Of a stretch of DNA of 64,000 nt, positions 44,824-56,801 are shown in pieces. Source of the DNA: Gelatoporia subvermispora B (taxonomy: Eukaryota > Basidiomycota > Agaricomycetes > Polyporales > Gelatoporiaceae). Every line of letters begins with the position of its first letter. Position 1 is the stretch's first letter. Below the pieces are notes generated by a model. It had not been told where the DNA came from. It searched no databases and saw nothing but the letters and a program-made list of their open reading frames with translations. A program made the translations under genes and the position numbers. The stretch spans positions 186,001 through 250,000 of the forward strand of contig KB445802.1 of assembly GCA_000320605.2 (NCBI GenBank), in the 5' to 3' direction.

Positions 44824-47800
44824 TCAAGCTGGTATCGCGCTCAGGCGGCGCACGACTTTCGTCGCGGGGGCGGCGTTCTCTTTTTCCTTGTCGTCCGTCT
44901 CGCTTCCCGCGGAACTGGGCGCGTGAGTAGGTGCACGTAGGAATGAGCTCCTGAGTTTGGACGGATCGAGGACAGAGGAAGAGGCGCGGCGCTGGACAGT
45001 GGTTTTACCAATGGTACTCGGAGTAGGCGCTGCGGCAATTGCTCGCCCAGAAGACGATGGGATCCGCGTGGGGGTAGCTTCCGGCTGCACTGACGCAGAG
45101 CTACGGTTAGCAGACGGAGGAGGGCCCATAGCACCCTCAAGCGAACGCTTCGCGGTTACGATACTTCCGTTTGTTCGTGCGCTCCTGAGGGCAGACTTGG
45201 ACGCCATCCCAGGGGTGGTCGCAGAAGACGCCCTACCGTGCTTTGCGGTACTGCTCGCATCGGAAAGCACACTGGACGGCCGAGAACTAGAAACGCTCGG
45301 CGTTCCGAATATCGAGGATTCACGGCGGTGAGGAACCTTGACCGTTGCGGAAGGAGTACCCGCAGAGCCCCGAACACCCATGCGTCTTTTGAGCTGCAAA
45401 AATCGTCAGATCTCTCTCATCGCACAGATGGAAATAGCGAACCAGCTCGAGCTCCTGCTGCTTAGAATCGAGAGCAATGTTGAGGCCTTGCACGTCCTCG
45501 TGGTCCCGCGCTCTCAATTTCGCCAAGTTGACCAATCGGACCTCTTTGTCCGCGCTCTCCAGTTGCAGGTCGTGTACTTGCTTCCGGAGTCGCTCGACTT
45601 CTTCCTTCATTCTCTCTGCCTCGCCATGGCTGGCATCTGCACGAACACTGGTCTCTGCATGCTCACGCACGAGAGCTTCCGCACGAACCCGAGCCTCGAC
45701 TTCTCGGGCTTGCACATCCTGCAGTGTACGTGCTTGCTCGTTGACTGTGCGGGCATGCTCGCGTTTCGTTTTCGCGAGCTCCTCCTGTGCAGTCTCCGCA
45801 GCGCGTTCCTGGGCGGACAACCGGGCGGCGAGCTCCGCCATCTCGGTGTCACGCTCGCGCAGACGTGTCTCGAGCCTGGTCTGAGTGTCGCGCAGATATT
45901 GCTGCTCTCGCTCAAGGACCGTCACCCGTTCCTCGCGTTCCTGCAACGCGTGGGTGAGCTGGTCGGCATGCTCATGCTCCGACTGCAGCTGCTCGTCGAA
46001 CTGTACACAGAATTGTCAGTGCTATTCGCTTCGGATGTTCGGCAGACGAACCTCGTTACGCTCATGTTCGAGTTCGTCCTTGATAGCCAACATCTCCTGC
46101 AGTTCGGCTTCGAGCTCCACCTTCCGGTTCTCATTCAGACTCCAGTCCTCTTCCATATTCTCGATGCGCTGCGCCAGACCCTCGGCTTCCTCCTTGAGAC
46201 TGTCTCTCTCCTGCTGGATTGCGTCGCGCTGTTGCCGAAGCGCATCGCATTCGGCCTTCAGCGCATCCCGCTCCTTCTCCAGCCCGGACACACGTTCGCC
46301 CGCTTGTTCGGTGTGCTTCCACTGTGCCTCGAGCTCGGCGCGGATCATGTGCAGCTCATTGTCGATCTTCAGCGCCTCCTCGCGTGCGTTGGTCAATTGG
46401 TGCTGCAGGCCCGTCTGCTGCTGGCGGAGTTCGTCGTTGTCGCGCATAAGCCTCATCCTCTCCTCCTCCCACGCGACACCCCCCTGCGCGTCCTCCACCG
46501 TGTCCCCACGACCCCGAGCACCATCCTCGATGTCCGCGAGGAGCAGTGATGCGCGCTGCGAACCCATGCTCTCCATCTCCTCCTTCGCCGCCCTGATGCC
46601 CGCCTTGAGCGCATGCTCCGCGTCCTCTCTCTTCTTCAGCTCCTCCCGCAGCGCCGCGAGCTCGTTTTCTTTCTTCTCCAATTCTCGCCGCCCCCGCTCA
46701 AGCTCGCCAATCCGCCCGTGCAGAGCCTTCATTGCCGCGCCACTCGCCTCGTCCATCACACTCCTCTCCGCACTCTCTTCGCGGCTGCGCTCAACCTCTT
46801 CCTCCAGCCCGCGAATGCACTTCTCCAGCTCGGCCACCCGCTTCCTGCATGCTCGAGCCGCCGCACGCCGACGCTCGCTCTCCCTCTCCGTCACCTCTAG
46901 TCGCGATGACAGCTCCCGCACGAGCTCATCACGGGCATTGAGATCAACCTCGAACTGCACGCAGAGCTCGCTCTGCAGCGCGAGCTGCGTGCGCAAATTC
47001 CATATGATATCTTCCTCTCGCGACGCCGTACGTGAATGCGCGGAGATCGGGCCACTGGAGGGCGTTGGCGGCGCCGTCCCTGGGGTGTAGTACGCTGTTG
47101 CATGCGCGCCGAATGGGTCTTTCTCACGATTCTCCTTCCGTTCGGGGGAGCCAAATGAGACGAGCGCGCCAGAAGACACATCGTTGATGTCTGCCTCAGG
47201 CCGGTGCTCGGGAGATGCAGCCGTCGTGGAAGATGGAAGGCCCATGGTATGGAAGACAGTATCGCTCAGGGCGCGGCTGCGGCTGGCCTTCACCTTCGAT
47301 CCGGGGGCAGAAGAGCCTGACCGGTCAGCCTCACTCGCCCGGAAGACTGTCTGGCCGAAGCTAAAGGATTGGCTGCGGTCGTGCATACCAGACGATCTGA
47401 CCGGCGTCGTAGGCCGCTCAATCTCGTCGTCACCCTCGTCTTTCGGAGGCACAGCAGGAGGGACGTCGAAGCTGTCATCGGCACCGTCGGGAATTTCGAT
47501 AGCACTGTCGAGAAGAGGTGACCCGTGGGTGACTGGAATTGTCGGGAACTCTGCCTCGTCGGAGAGGTCGAAAATGTTGGAGACGTTCGGAGGAGCGAGC
47601 TGCTGGATATGGGAGGGTGTGATACCGGCGGACGGCGAGAAGACATCTTGTACCGCAGGGCGTATGGGCGTGCTCCGGAACTGGAGTCGTCCACCCATAG
47701 ACATGTCTTCCGGCTCACTGTCTCGCGACACGTCTGGGCTTATAATGCGGTAGGCATCTCTGGAGAAGAACCGCACGCTCTGCCCTGTCGCAGGCGTATT

Positions 47801-48556
47801 TCGGTCACGCAAGATGGGCCGGAGTGAGCCGAATTTGGCATCGGTCACAGGCGTTGAAGGTGGCTTGAGGCTGCTGGGGGTCGGGAGCTGTGACTCCATC
47901 GACGGGCGCGGAGCATCTGTAGATGATCGGCTAGAGGAACTGTCAGAACCTACATCACATCGTTTTCAATTCTTTGGTACATGACCGCTTTGCAGGCTAT
48001 ATGCTTACCGGTAGACAAGATATGAAGGGAAGACTTTACTTTCTTCGGGAACGCACGGAGGGAGCCAAACTTTGGCTCGCCTGTCAAGTCGTTCGCAGAC
48101 CTTGGGGCATCGTATGAGCTGCGTGGTTGACCGTCCATCATAGGAGATGGCTCCGAGGCTGAAGCAGATGCAGTTCATTTCCGGATGCACGAGCAAGGCT
48201 AAACACTCACGAGTGAAATTCCCTTGGAGAGGGGACCTCGCTCTCTCGGGTAGTTCTAATGAAAGCTTCAAAGGAATGGGGGATGACGACCTGGCAGGGT
48301 CTGGGTAATCATTGCGATCTGGTTTCGGCATGCGCTTGAAAATTCCGCGGCGACCGTGCTTGGAAGGAGAGGCGGGGGGACTGGACGATGGAAAAGGAAC
48401 ATCTTCCTTCACATCCTCCTCTTCATGGAAGACCGACATGTTCGGATGAAGTTCGTATACCCTCTTCAGCACTTCGGGGCTGGCATCGTCGTCCTGCTCT
48501 TGAGGAACAGGTGTTCCCGATCGTGGCTTGAGCGCACTGCTGAGTTTCGACCACAT
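44824..48556 (-). CDS. Large coiled-coil protein, possibly spindle-pole or cytoskeleton associated
   Basis: Exons 48556-48211, 48158-48009, 47949-46052, 46000-45443 and 45393-44824 join in frame, giving 1,173 residues. The N-terminal 440 residues are Ser/Pro-rich and disordered. They carry two related motifs, EPKFGSLRAFPKK and DAKFGSLRPILRDRNTP, the latter followed by GQSVRFFSRDAYRIISPD. A nearly continuous coiled coil fills residues about 450-980 (heptads rich in Glu, Arg, Leu and Gln, starting near EEDIIWNLRTQLALQ). The basic Ser/Thr-Pro-rich tail (RESSIFGTPSVSSSRPSSV, SLEGAMGPPPSA) resembles microtubule-binding or CDK-regulated tails. The 'ILRD-x-TP-x-TG-x-x-VRFFS' motif vaguely recalls Cut12-type spindle pole proteins, which is a weak resemblance. 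Long plus-strand frames opposite the coiled coil are shadows. Confidence 0.85.
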
Positions 48557-48830
48557 TGCAGGAAAATGAGTATGTATAAATGACGAGCAAGATTTCTGAT
48601 AGTTTTGAAGATCTTGAGAGGTTTAGAAAGCGAACGAGAGCGGGGATGACATCCGAGATAAACGTCGTTGAAAGACAACCATCAGCGCTAACCAAGTCGA
48701 ACCTCAATCGCGTCTATCACGTGACCGCGTTCGTGTAGACCCAGAAACCGCTCGTGTTAGTGTTTCCTTAGAGTCCGTTTGACTTGGGTTGAAACTTACT
48801 GTAACTTTATTTACTCAACCCTCTCACTGT

Positions 48831-49771
48831 ATGGCTGCTCCTCCTCCAACTGTCCCATCTGTGCTCCTCCCGGAACTTCTGGGATTTGTCCCTCAATTCC
48901 TACTCGACGATATCATAAACATCGCCAATGATTCTGTACGCCAAGCAGTGGACGCTATGGAACAATTCCTGGATCGTTGGGCGACCGAACGTGCAGACAA
49001 GCAAGGCGACAATTGGGACAGTACAGAAGATCTAGAGCGTGGTCTTGTCGCGTTCCAAACCCTGCTCGAGTCGCATGTGGACATCGCGTTCGACTTCTTC
49101 GAGGCGTGGTCACTACGCAACATATTCGCGATTCCAGCGGATCTGCCTGTTGTTGCGCCACACCAGGCAGGATTGGATCTGGAGCAGTCCCCTGATTCTG
49201 AGAGAGAAGAGGAACTGCTAAGGGAGATAGAGGAACTCCGAAGGAAGGTCTACGCTGTACGTCCGCTGCCTTGACTTGTGTACAGCATCTCACGTCCACT
49301 CAGCAACGACAACTGAAACGCCTCTACACTCGCGCCGTGCGCAAATCAGCTTCGCAGCTGCTTATCTCACAGAACCGCCTCGTTCGCCTCGCTTTTCTCC
49401 GCTCCCCACAGTTACGAACTCTCCTCGAGATACCACCCTCTTTCCTCGACATGCATGAAGCTGTGTCCAATCTGCCACAGATAGACCCGTCGTCCACTGC
49501 GCCAGAGCACCTCGCAGCGCCAGAACCTGGAAAGCGCCTCTGGGAGACGAGCAAGACTGGATATCTGAACTGGGCTGTGGAGCAGTTGATGAGACGGACG
49601 AAAGACCAGAACAAAGGGGAGGGCAGTTCGGCAGTGGGCGCTGCAGTTGAAGCGGCATACGGTGTTGGAAAGGCGGAAGACGTCAAGGCGTTCTTGGACG
49701 CGAGTGCTGCAGATGGATCTGGCTCGAAGGCTGCCGGTGGTGGGGCGGAGGGCCACATGGAGATTGAGTGA
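48831..49771 (+). CDS. MTW1: MIS12/MTW1 kinetochore subunit
   Basis: Exons 48831-49256 and 49304-49771 give 297 residues. The N-terminus holds the MIS12 signature LLPELLGFVPQFLLDDIINI followed by ANDSVRQAVDAMEQFLDRW. A long acidic helical region with a coiled coil follows (SEREEELLREIEELRRKVY, then QRQLKRLYTRAVRKSASQLL). The C-terminal third has LWETSKTGYLNWAVEQL. MIS12 is a core subunit of the four-protein complex that links inner centromere chromatin to the NDC80 complex. The length is close to that of fungal Mtw1. The single intron is 47 bp with GTACGT and TCAG. The gene is divergent from the coiled-coil gene, with 274 bp between the start codons. Confidence 0.9.
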
Positions 49772-50006
49772 TGATCCGGTGACTGAGGATCGAGGTGGCC
49801 CTGAAGGTAGCGGGATGTGGCCTGTGAGACTTGCAACGTGAGCTATCTTGGGGAAATGCCTTCTCAAACGCTTATGATTTCAGCGCAGCTGATCAAATAT
49901 TCACCGTGAGCACCGGGAAGAGTGTATCCTGAATTACAGAGGGGATCAAGAGACCTATATTCGACGAGTACACGACGCAATTCTATGCTCAATCTGCTCT
50001 ATCGCT

Positions 50007-51854
50007 CTAATGCGACAGCGCTTCTCCCTCCCCCTCCCTCTGACACTCCAACACCTCCAACCCACTACCTTTCCCCTCCTCCGTCCCCGCTTGACCCATC
50101 TCTACATCCTTCTCCCACTGTCCATGCTCATGCTCTGTCGAGCCTACCTCCGTTTCCAGGCTCTCGCCCTCCCAACCAAACTCGAGCGAATCGGTATCCG
50201 CGCTGTGGTCGAGCGGCGCTCCCATGTTCCCGACGAAGGACGCGAAGCGCAGTTCGGACACTTGCGTGCGCACGAAAGAAGGCACGGTGCTCTGGACTCC
50301 GTTGGTGGTCGGCGCGGAGGCGACCTCACGCAGGTTCATGAGGAAGTGAGAGACGATGATGGAGGAGATGCTGTGGGCGAGCGACATGTCAGATGAACGA
50401 ATCAGTTTGCCCAATGGGGAGCGATGGACATACGGGGTGGTAAACATGGTTGTGTAGACGAATACCTGGCGAGTGGGTTAGCTTGTTTATTGACAATCCA
50501 TCACTATTGCCATATGTCCACGAACGTTGGTTGCCACGCCAGCTATGTGCAGAACTTTCAGGATAAGCAGCACGCTGTTCGGGAATATATTGTCAAATAC
50601 AAAGCACAATTGGGGATCCTGACACCAGAAATTGACCCACAGGAAGTACAGCGTCCCTGCACACGCCAGTAAGCCTCATTTTTCTTCAGGATCACGTATC
50701 TCTTACCGTCTCTGAGCAGCATAGTTGCCAGCGGCGCTTTCGACCCGCTGGACCGCGCAGCTTTCATTGTCCAATACGTCTTGACCCAAGTCACGACAAG
50801 GACGGTCAGGTCTGCCGCGATTAGGCATGTACGGGCTGCAATTGTGACTGCACCCGCGTCAATGGTGAGGTCCAACCAGAATAAGCGGCAGGTCAGACAT
50901 ACGGCTGCAACGCAATCAGTAAGGAATATGTGAGATAAGCTGGAAAATAACATACTGGAGATCCTTGCTTTGTGAGAGATCACTTCCCGAGACGCACATC
51001 GTCTCGACGAATGGCAAGGGTAGCAGTAAGAATGATGTCTTCGCATCGTTGTACTGCCGCAGCGCTAGCGTCAGTGCACTCGTCCAACACCCCATGGATC
51101 GTAGCAGCATTGATGGCTTACGAGATTCAGGCAGGCTGGGACAGCGGCCAGCGCACAAACAGCTATGCTGAGGGACCAACTACCACCGGTAAGGGCGTAT
51201 ATACGGACGCCAGAGAAAGCTAGAGGTCACTTCAGCAAAAATACTACAAGGAAGGCTGGCAATATATTTTCCGCAACTCACCAGACCAGATGAAGTAAAG
51301 CATCACATCGGCGGCAAGTTGAAGGATACCAACCGGCATGCAGCTTCCAATATTCAGTCGTCAATAATGCTGTATTCTTTTGCCTCAGGCTCGTGGGGCG
51401 TTACCTCTGATGATAACTTATGCTCAGATGAATTGCAGCTGCTGAATGAGTATACACTCACTTGGAGAGTCATCCAATTGACGGCTCCGAGGATATAAGT
51501 CATTGCGAGGACAAATGTGGCCCATCGGTTGAGGTGAAACAGCAGAGTGACACAAGTGAATTTTCGTCCCCAGATAAAGCGCGTCTCATTTGAAACTGTA
51601 GTTGCATGGTCGTAAAGTACAAGAGCTAGAGATCAACGGTTGTTATTGTGTTGGATGTTGCTCTACTACGTGCGAAGGGGAGGAAGCAGTTGTACCTCCA
51701 GATGCTGCGCCACAGCAAGCAGTTATGAATCTTTGCGCGAAGGTTGTTGGAAGAGATCCGTGGTATTCGGGCGAAGCTATACTCACGTTCCCTGCAAAAT
51801 GGAGGCGGCCTCCGCCAATTCTGCTGCCGCTGCACTGGAACCTACGTATGACAT
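50007..51854 (-). CDS. DUF6533-type multi-pass membrane protein
   Basis: Several short exons can be read on the minus strand: MSYVGSSAAAAELAEAASI (from 51854, GTGAGT donor at 51786); LVLYDHATTVSNETRFIWG, continuing RKFTCVTLLFHLNRWATFVLA; MPVGILQLAADVMLYFIWS; AFSGVRIYALTGGSWSLSI followed by AVCALAAVPACLNL; ARTCLIAADLTVLVVTWVKT followed by SKAPLATMLLRDG and TLYFLWVNF; and a last exon with SPLGKLIRSSDMSLAHSI and IIVSHFLMNLRE. These are the landmarks, in order, of the agaricomycete DUF6533 family: an N-terminal 'YDH...W(G/R)RKF...LNRW' segment and about seven membrane helices, with the 'KAPLATMLLRDGTLYF' loop. The C-terminal tail is acidic. Exact exon borders are not all fixed, and one exon for the first helix is missing from my model. 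The function is unknown. The family is expanded in mushrooms. Confidence 0.75.
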
Positions 51855-52807
51855 GGCCGGTATCTTTTTGCTGGGCGATTCTGGAAAAGTTCCCTGGGAG
51901 TAGATCGAGGGGGAGTGCAGCATGTGCATCAATTGGCGAACATTTTATTCCGCCGGCAGCACACTACACGTGTAGATCCTGATCTCCTCGTCGAGCTCAT
52001 AGCACCGCCCCGTGAGGGACCTGATCAGATGTAAAGCGCCAGGCATGACTAATTGTCCCGCTGCAGTGTGAGTACGTACATACTGTATGATTTGCTGTGC
52101 ATCGACGCTGCGAGGCATCCCTGGGCTACCTAGTTTATTTGAATAAGACGGTTTCGTAACGTAGGAAAAGGATCTTGCCTTCGACGGAATTTGATGTTGT
52201 CAATGATCGACTGTCAGATTGAGTCACTGACCAGTGCGCTGCCCTGAAGAGCGAGGAGTTAGCAGATTCCTTAAGGATTTGCTCATGGTTAGCTCCTCCA
52301 AGGGCCATCTGTCGCATCAACTGGCCTAGTGGAACCAGGGTTTCAAGGGAAGATAGCTAGCGTTTTCACAGCCTGGGCGCGACAGCACTCAGCTACCATC
52401 TTGATGGCCTTGAGGCAAGAGCAATTACATGAGGTTGAATAAGCATTGCAGCATGCCCCAGCAGGACGGAATCAAAGACTGCAGCCAAATTATACAACCT
52501 CGCTCGACATGGCACGATTTGCGAAGAAGCTGATGCAGATAGACGCTCGTCGTCCCACTGACAGACAGATGCGGAACCAAGAAGATACTTTCTCGGCTGT
52601 CGAAGTCCGCCCTGGCTTCGCCGATGCGATCGACGCGAAATTTCCGATCATTGTGTGCTTGCGTGTATGATAGTACAAGGTGGTAATACGAGCGATAATA
52701 CATCCGGCCTATTACATCACTTCCATCGGCGAACAGCTAGAGCTAACTTACATCTGACCTTCGATAGCTTATTGGAAAGCAGTCGGACGGCGCTGAACCG
52801 TCATCAA
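51855..52807. other. Intergenic region, no gene recognised
   Basis: About 950 bp between the DUF6533 gene start and the 3' end of ATG14. Open frames at 52446-52703 on both strands are short and motif-free. Confidence 0.4.
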
Positions 52808-54847
52808 TTATTCATGGGCGTCGATGAGGTCCCACCCATCTTCTTCCTCGACGATGCGCTCTGCTCTCTTCACATCCCTCCCACTGGTCCCCCGCGCGCG
52901 CGTCCGCGTGGGATTCGCAGCCGTCGCTTGGAGGAGCTGCGTGAAATCCAACGGAAAATTGGGCGGGGTGGGTGGCGGCAGTAGAGGCCAAGTCGCATGA
53001 GACTTCCTGAAAATGCCACAACGCGAGAACCATCGAAATGAGTCAAGGATCAACGGGAGTGTGCACAAAAGCAGGCGCACCTGCCGAGCTCGTGGCTGCA
53101 ACAGACAGCCCACAGATTTCCCAGAACCTCCCCCGCATGCGCAAGGGGGACCTCGATTGCCTGAGTATGAGCTAGGTAACACACATCGTACAGCAGCATC
53201 GCGAGCGCAGTGGTGAACGCGCTCCCGGGTGCTGCACTCGCTGGCGTATCATCCAGCTGCGAATCCGCGAGTGCAGATGCTGCGAGCGCATCGCCGTTTG
53301 GATCAGATGTTGATGTGGGCATGCTCATGGAACGGGTATGGCCGCTGGGCCGTGATGCAGAGGCTGTGCTCGTGGAGGATGGGGTAAGAGAAGAAGAGAC
53401 GTGCAGAGGATACTTTGTTGACCATCTGTCAGGTGCATGGATTAGATACGGCGAAGGCACAAGATGGCACGAGACGAACCTGGCCCATCCTCCGCCTTCC
53501 CCTCCCCTTGTCGCCCCTATCCACGGTACTCCTACTCCCAGCTGCCCTGAGTCCGTTACGGATGAAGGGGACGTCGTAGATCTACCCCACACGACCTCGA
53601 ACGGGAGCTTGATACCGAGATAGAAGGAGAGTAAAGAGAGGAAATGTAGTGTATGGGTGAGGACGGCGTTGATATGATCTGGAGGATATCCTGCGCAAGC
53701 CTCGTGAGGGTGGCAGTTCGGTACAATTACGATGTGCACCTACGGCGTATGTCGCCCGGGACGGGCAGGACGAGCCCACCGATTGTCCATTCACCTTTCG
53801 TGCCGGCCTTGCCTCCCAGGGGTGGACGACCTCCTACCTGCACCATTAGAGTCAACATCGATCGCGATCCACTTGAGTAGAGGACGACGCACCTCTACCA
53901 CACTAAACACTTCCACGAGTTCCTGCACCAACCCAGATCGTGCACGCGCAATCGTGTCGGAAAGTGCAGCCAGCTGGTACGCCGCATCATCGATCTGGCG
54001 TGCAAAACTGTCGCTACCTCTGTCGCCGGGCAGAGGTGATACGCCGGGCCGCGCTACAGAGTAAGAATGCGATCCTACAGCGCCCGGAGACGTCCCTGGC
54101 GGGCGCGGTGTCTGCGGAGAAGTAGATAGTCCAGTACGAGTGATTTGCGGAGAGGATATGGGTATTGGGTATGGCGGCCGGGAACCGGGTATCGGCATGC
54201 GGGAGCTGGAGGTCGACGAGAGTGGCTGCGCGGACGCATGACTCAATGAGGGTCGTCTAGTGTAAATTGGGCGACCAGAGGGGGATGAAGATATCGGAGA
54301 GCCGCTCTGGCCAGACGGAAATGAGCCCGGAGGGGTCGGAGAATGCCCTTGAGGTGATACAGAATTGGAGTGCGGGGAGTGACCCGTACTACCGTGAGAG
54401 TGGAGGAAGGTAGATGTGGCGATGGCTAGCGTCCTGCGCCGAGCTGAGAGGTTGCTGCGGAGAGTCTTGATATGTTCTCGAGCTGGTAAGTGTGTTAATC
54501 CTCCAAACAGAGAATGATCCAAGCTGTAAGACTCACTCTGCTCGTTTGCCTTCCGCAGCCGTTCCAGCCCATCCCAGATTTCCCGCACCCTCTCCTCCCC
54601 ACCCATCAGCTCCGCCCTACGCAATCGTGCGGGGGTTACAACACTCTCAAGCCCCTTCTGGGCGGAGGCGACATGCGTATCTCTATCCTTAGCAGCATGA
54701 CTGATCTGGACGCGGAAAGAAAGTAGACTTTCGGTGGCTGATTAGTAGGTGTCACTCCTCGGCAGTGCGACTGACGACTTACTGTTGTTTGAGACAGTTC
54801 TCGCAATAAAATTGCCGTTGCTTGAGTTCACAATTAGGACATTCCAT
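52808..54847 (-). CDS. ATG14: ATG14-like autophagy protein (PI3-kinase complex I subunit)
   Basis: Exons 54847-54783, 54727-54537, 54482-53893, 53837-53744, 53690-53081 and 53006-52808 join in frame and give 582 residues. The N-terminus has the ATG14/Barkor cysteine motif CPNC...CENC (MECPNCELKQRQFYCENCLK), needed in the family for ER/phagophore targeting. A helical region follows (RLRRAELMGGEERVREIWDG, LERLRKANEQ), then a Ser/Pro-rich disordered segment. The membrane-binding C-terminal half has EWTIGGLVLPVPGDIRRYPP, DHINAVLTHTLHFLSLLSFY, LGIKLPFEVVWGR, LLYDVCYLAHTQ and DFTQLLQATAANP. With VPS34, VPS15 and VPS30/Beclin the protein makes PtdIns3P at the autophagosome site. The first intron (55 bp) needs the acceptor GAAAG; the CAG ten bases earlier breaks the frame. 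UVRAG/Vps38 is the main alternative, but the CxxC start favours ATG14. Confidence 0.9.
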
Positions 54848-55187
54848 TCACAGATGAAGGAAGGAGGCAAGAGAGGTTGGAGAACAGCACGTGCCACAGG
54901 CGCACAACTTGAGATCGCTGCTTCCGTCACCTTGGGTAATTGTGATGTGCATCGAAATATCCCGGCACACTCAGATGCAGTCTACGTTGCCGAGACTAGA
55001 GTTAACGAAGTTGTACACATCATGGAGCTTTAGCACAAGAAATTTATCGAGCTACAATACGATAAATATACACGATCAATCACATGCACTGGCACATTAG
55101 AGATAGAAATCCGTATTGAGGAAGGGAGAGAGAAGAAACGTCCATCAAGATACACGAAATCGACTGCGATATTGATACAGGTCAGGT
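54848..55187. other. Short intergenic region
   Basis: About 340 bp between the ATG14 start and the F-box gene 3' end. Nothing recognisable beyond the presumed ATG14 promoter. Confidence 0.4.
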
Positions 55188-56801
55188 TCAATACTGGAAG
55201 TCCTCAGCAGTATCGTATTTGTCCACCCTAGTCATCTTCCACTTGTCACCTTCGAAGCCCCTATTCATTACGTAGCCGGCCATGAGTTGCACCTCTCGGA
55301 GCGAGGAGCAGAATCTGTTCCAGGGAATGACCAGGTTTTGCAACTCCTCTTCGACAGAGTTAAACGTGGGGTCAAAGAGATGCTTCGGATGCGCTGCCCT
55401 AGTGCTATGGTCGGCCGGAGTAGAGAAGATTTGGACAGTGTGCAGTTCAGGCATCAGGAGGAAGTAGTCAGGCCCGAAGCTGACTACCAAGTCCTATATG
55501 AAAAACGTGTGAGACCAGGGGAGATGGATTCGGAAAAGACATCAAACCTCGTTCGGGCCGCCAATATCATACACGATCCTTAATTTCCGTAACTTCGTGA
55601 ACTGATGCGAAACAATGTAGATGACTTCGGGCTCCCATTCCTTCATGACCAGCGACAGCATCTTCAAGTCCGGGAAATGGCGCCCTAGAGACGCGAGGGT
55701 CGTCAGCCCCTGCCTGACGTCAGGCGCGAACGTCAGAGAAAAAGCCTCCACGCGGCGGCCCTTGGCCATTGGCAGAGCGCTGTCTATCTGGCCTGCATAT
55801 TGGCGGAGGTTCGGCAGCGCGTCCTGCGGCGGAGCGCGGCTCAAGTCGGAGTGCGCGCAGAGTGACAAAGTTTGAAGGCTCCGAGCCCGCCACAAGAAAT
55901 GGTAGCAATACCCATCCGGGAATGATCCCTCGCCGGGAAACATTGGCTGGACCTTTCCTGGGAAGAGCTGTTTCCGCTGCACATAGAGCCGCTCGAGGTG
56001 CACGGGGATCGTGTACTCCGGCGTGCGGTCGTCCCACGTGTTTGCGCGGAAGACGTGTCGGAAGACGTCCGCCGTCGAGTCCACGCGCAGCGTGCGCAGG
56101 TTGTGTGCGGTGGCGAGGGTGAGAATGTGCGTGACGTCTTCCTCAACCGTGACGTGGTGTCCGTCGTTCCAGTCAATCAGGCGCCGCCGCAAGTTGAGCA
56201 TGGTGAGCTCTGTCAGTGAGAGCGTGGAATGGTCCAGGCTCGGCGAGCGGGAACGGAGAGGGAAGATGCAGAATTCGAGATGTAGCTTGCGCAGTCGCGG
56301 CAGAGAATGAAACAACGTGAAGTGTTGATGGGTGAAGATCACATTAAAGAAGGTCAGATTTGCGAGTGAAGCAAAGCCCGCGATACGATTGATCATGCTG
56401 TCGTGGAGGGCACGGCTTGCAAAGAGGGGGGACGGCTCGGAGCTGTAGTAACGCAGACTATTGTTGAGACGAGTATGGTCGATGCCGGCTATGTCTCCCG
56501 GCGCACGTTGGGCGATCTCCCCGTTCTCGTCTACGATGAACCCGCCTAAGGGCTCAGGAAGAGTGGATACTCCGACGCATAGCGTGCGGACATATATCTG
56601 AAGCCCAGGATTGTTTCCAAATACCGAGATGCTAGCGACAGCATCCTGGGGCTTTCTCCAGATGAGATGTCGGTGCAGAGCGCGGAAGGCAAAATCACAG
56701 AAAGCTTTGCTTGCCAAGGAGACATTAAGGAGTGTTTGTGGATGGTTGATATGTCCGAAGACTTCCATCCAGACATCAGCAGGTATCTTGTCTGGTTTCA
56801 T
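55188..56801 (-). CDS. F-box protein with LRR-like repeats
   Basis: Exons 56801-55548 and 55493-55188 give 519 residues. An F-box-like motif opens the protein (KIPADVWMEVFGHINHPQTL, LNVSLASKAFCDFAFRALHR). Irregular leucine-rich segments follow: LANLTFFNVIFTHQHF, LPRLRKLHLEFCIFPL, LTELTMLNLRRRLI, ARSLQTLSLCAHSDL, LPNLRQYAGQ and FPDLKMLSLVMKEWEP. Agaricomycetes have large families of such proteins, which act as substrate adaptors of SCF ubiquitin ligases. The intron is 54 bp (GTTTGA donor, ATATAG acceptor) and lies after IGGPNE. The target is unknown. Confidence 0.88.

Noticed and set aside
45338..47090. Two ~400-codon plus-strand frames opposite the coiled-coil gene
   Set aside because: They are the antisense image of Glu/Arg/Leu-rich coiled-coil codons (giving Leu/Cys/Ser-rich peptides). 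The minus-strand gene has a consistent five-exon structure.
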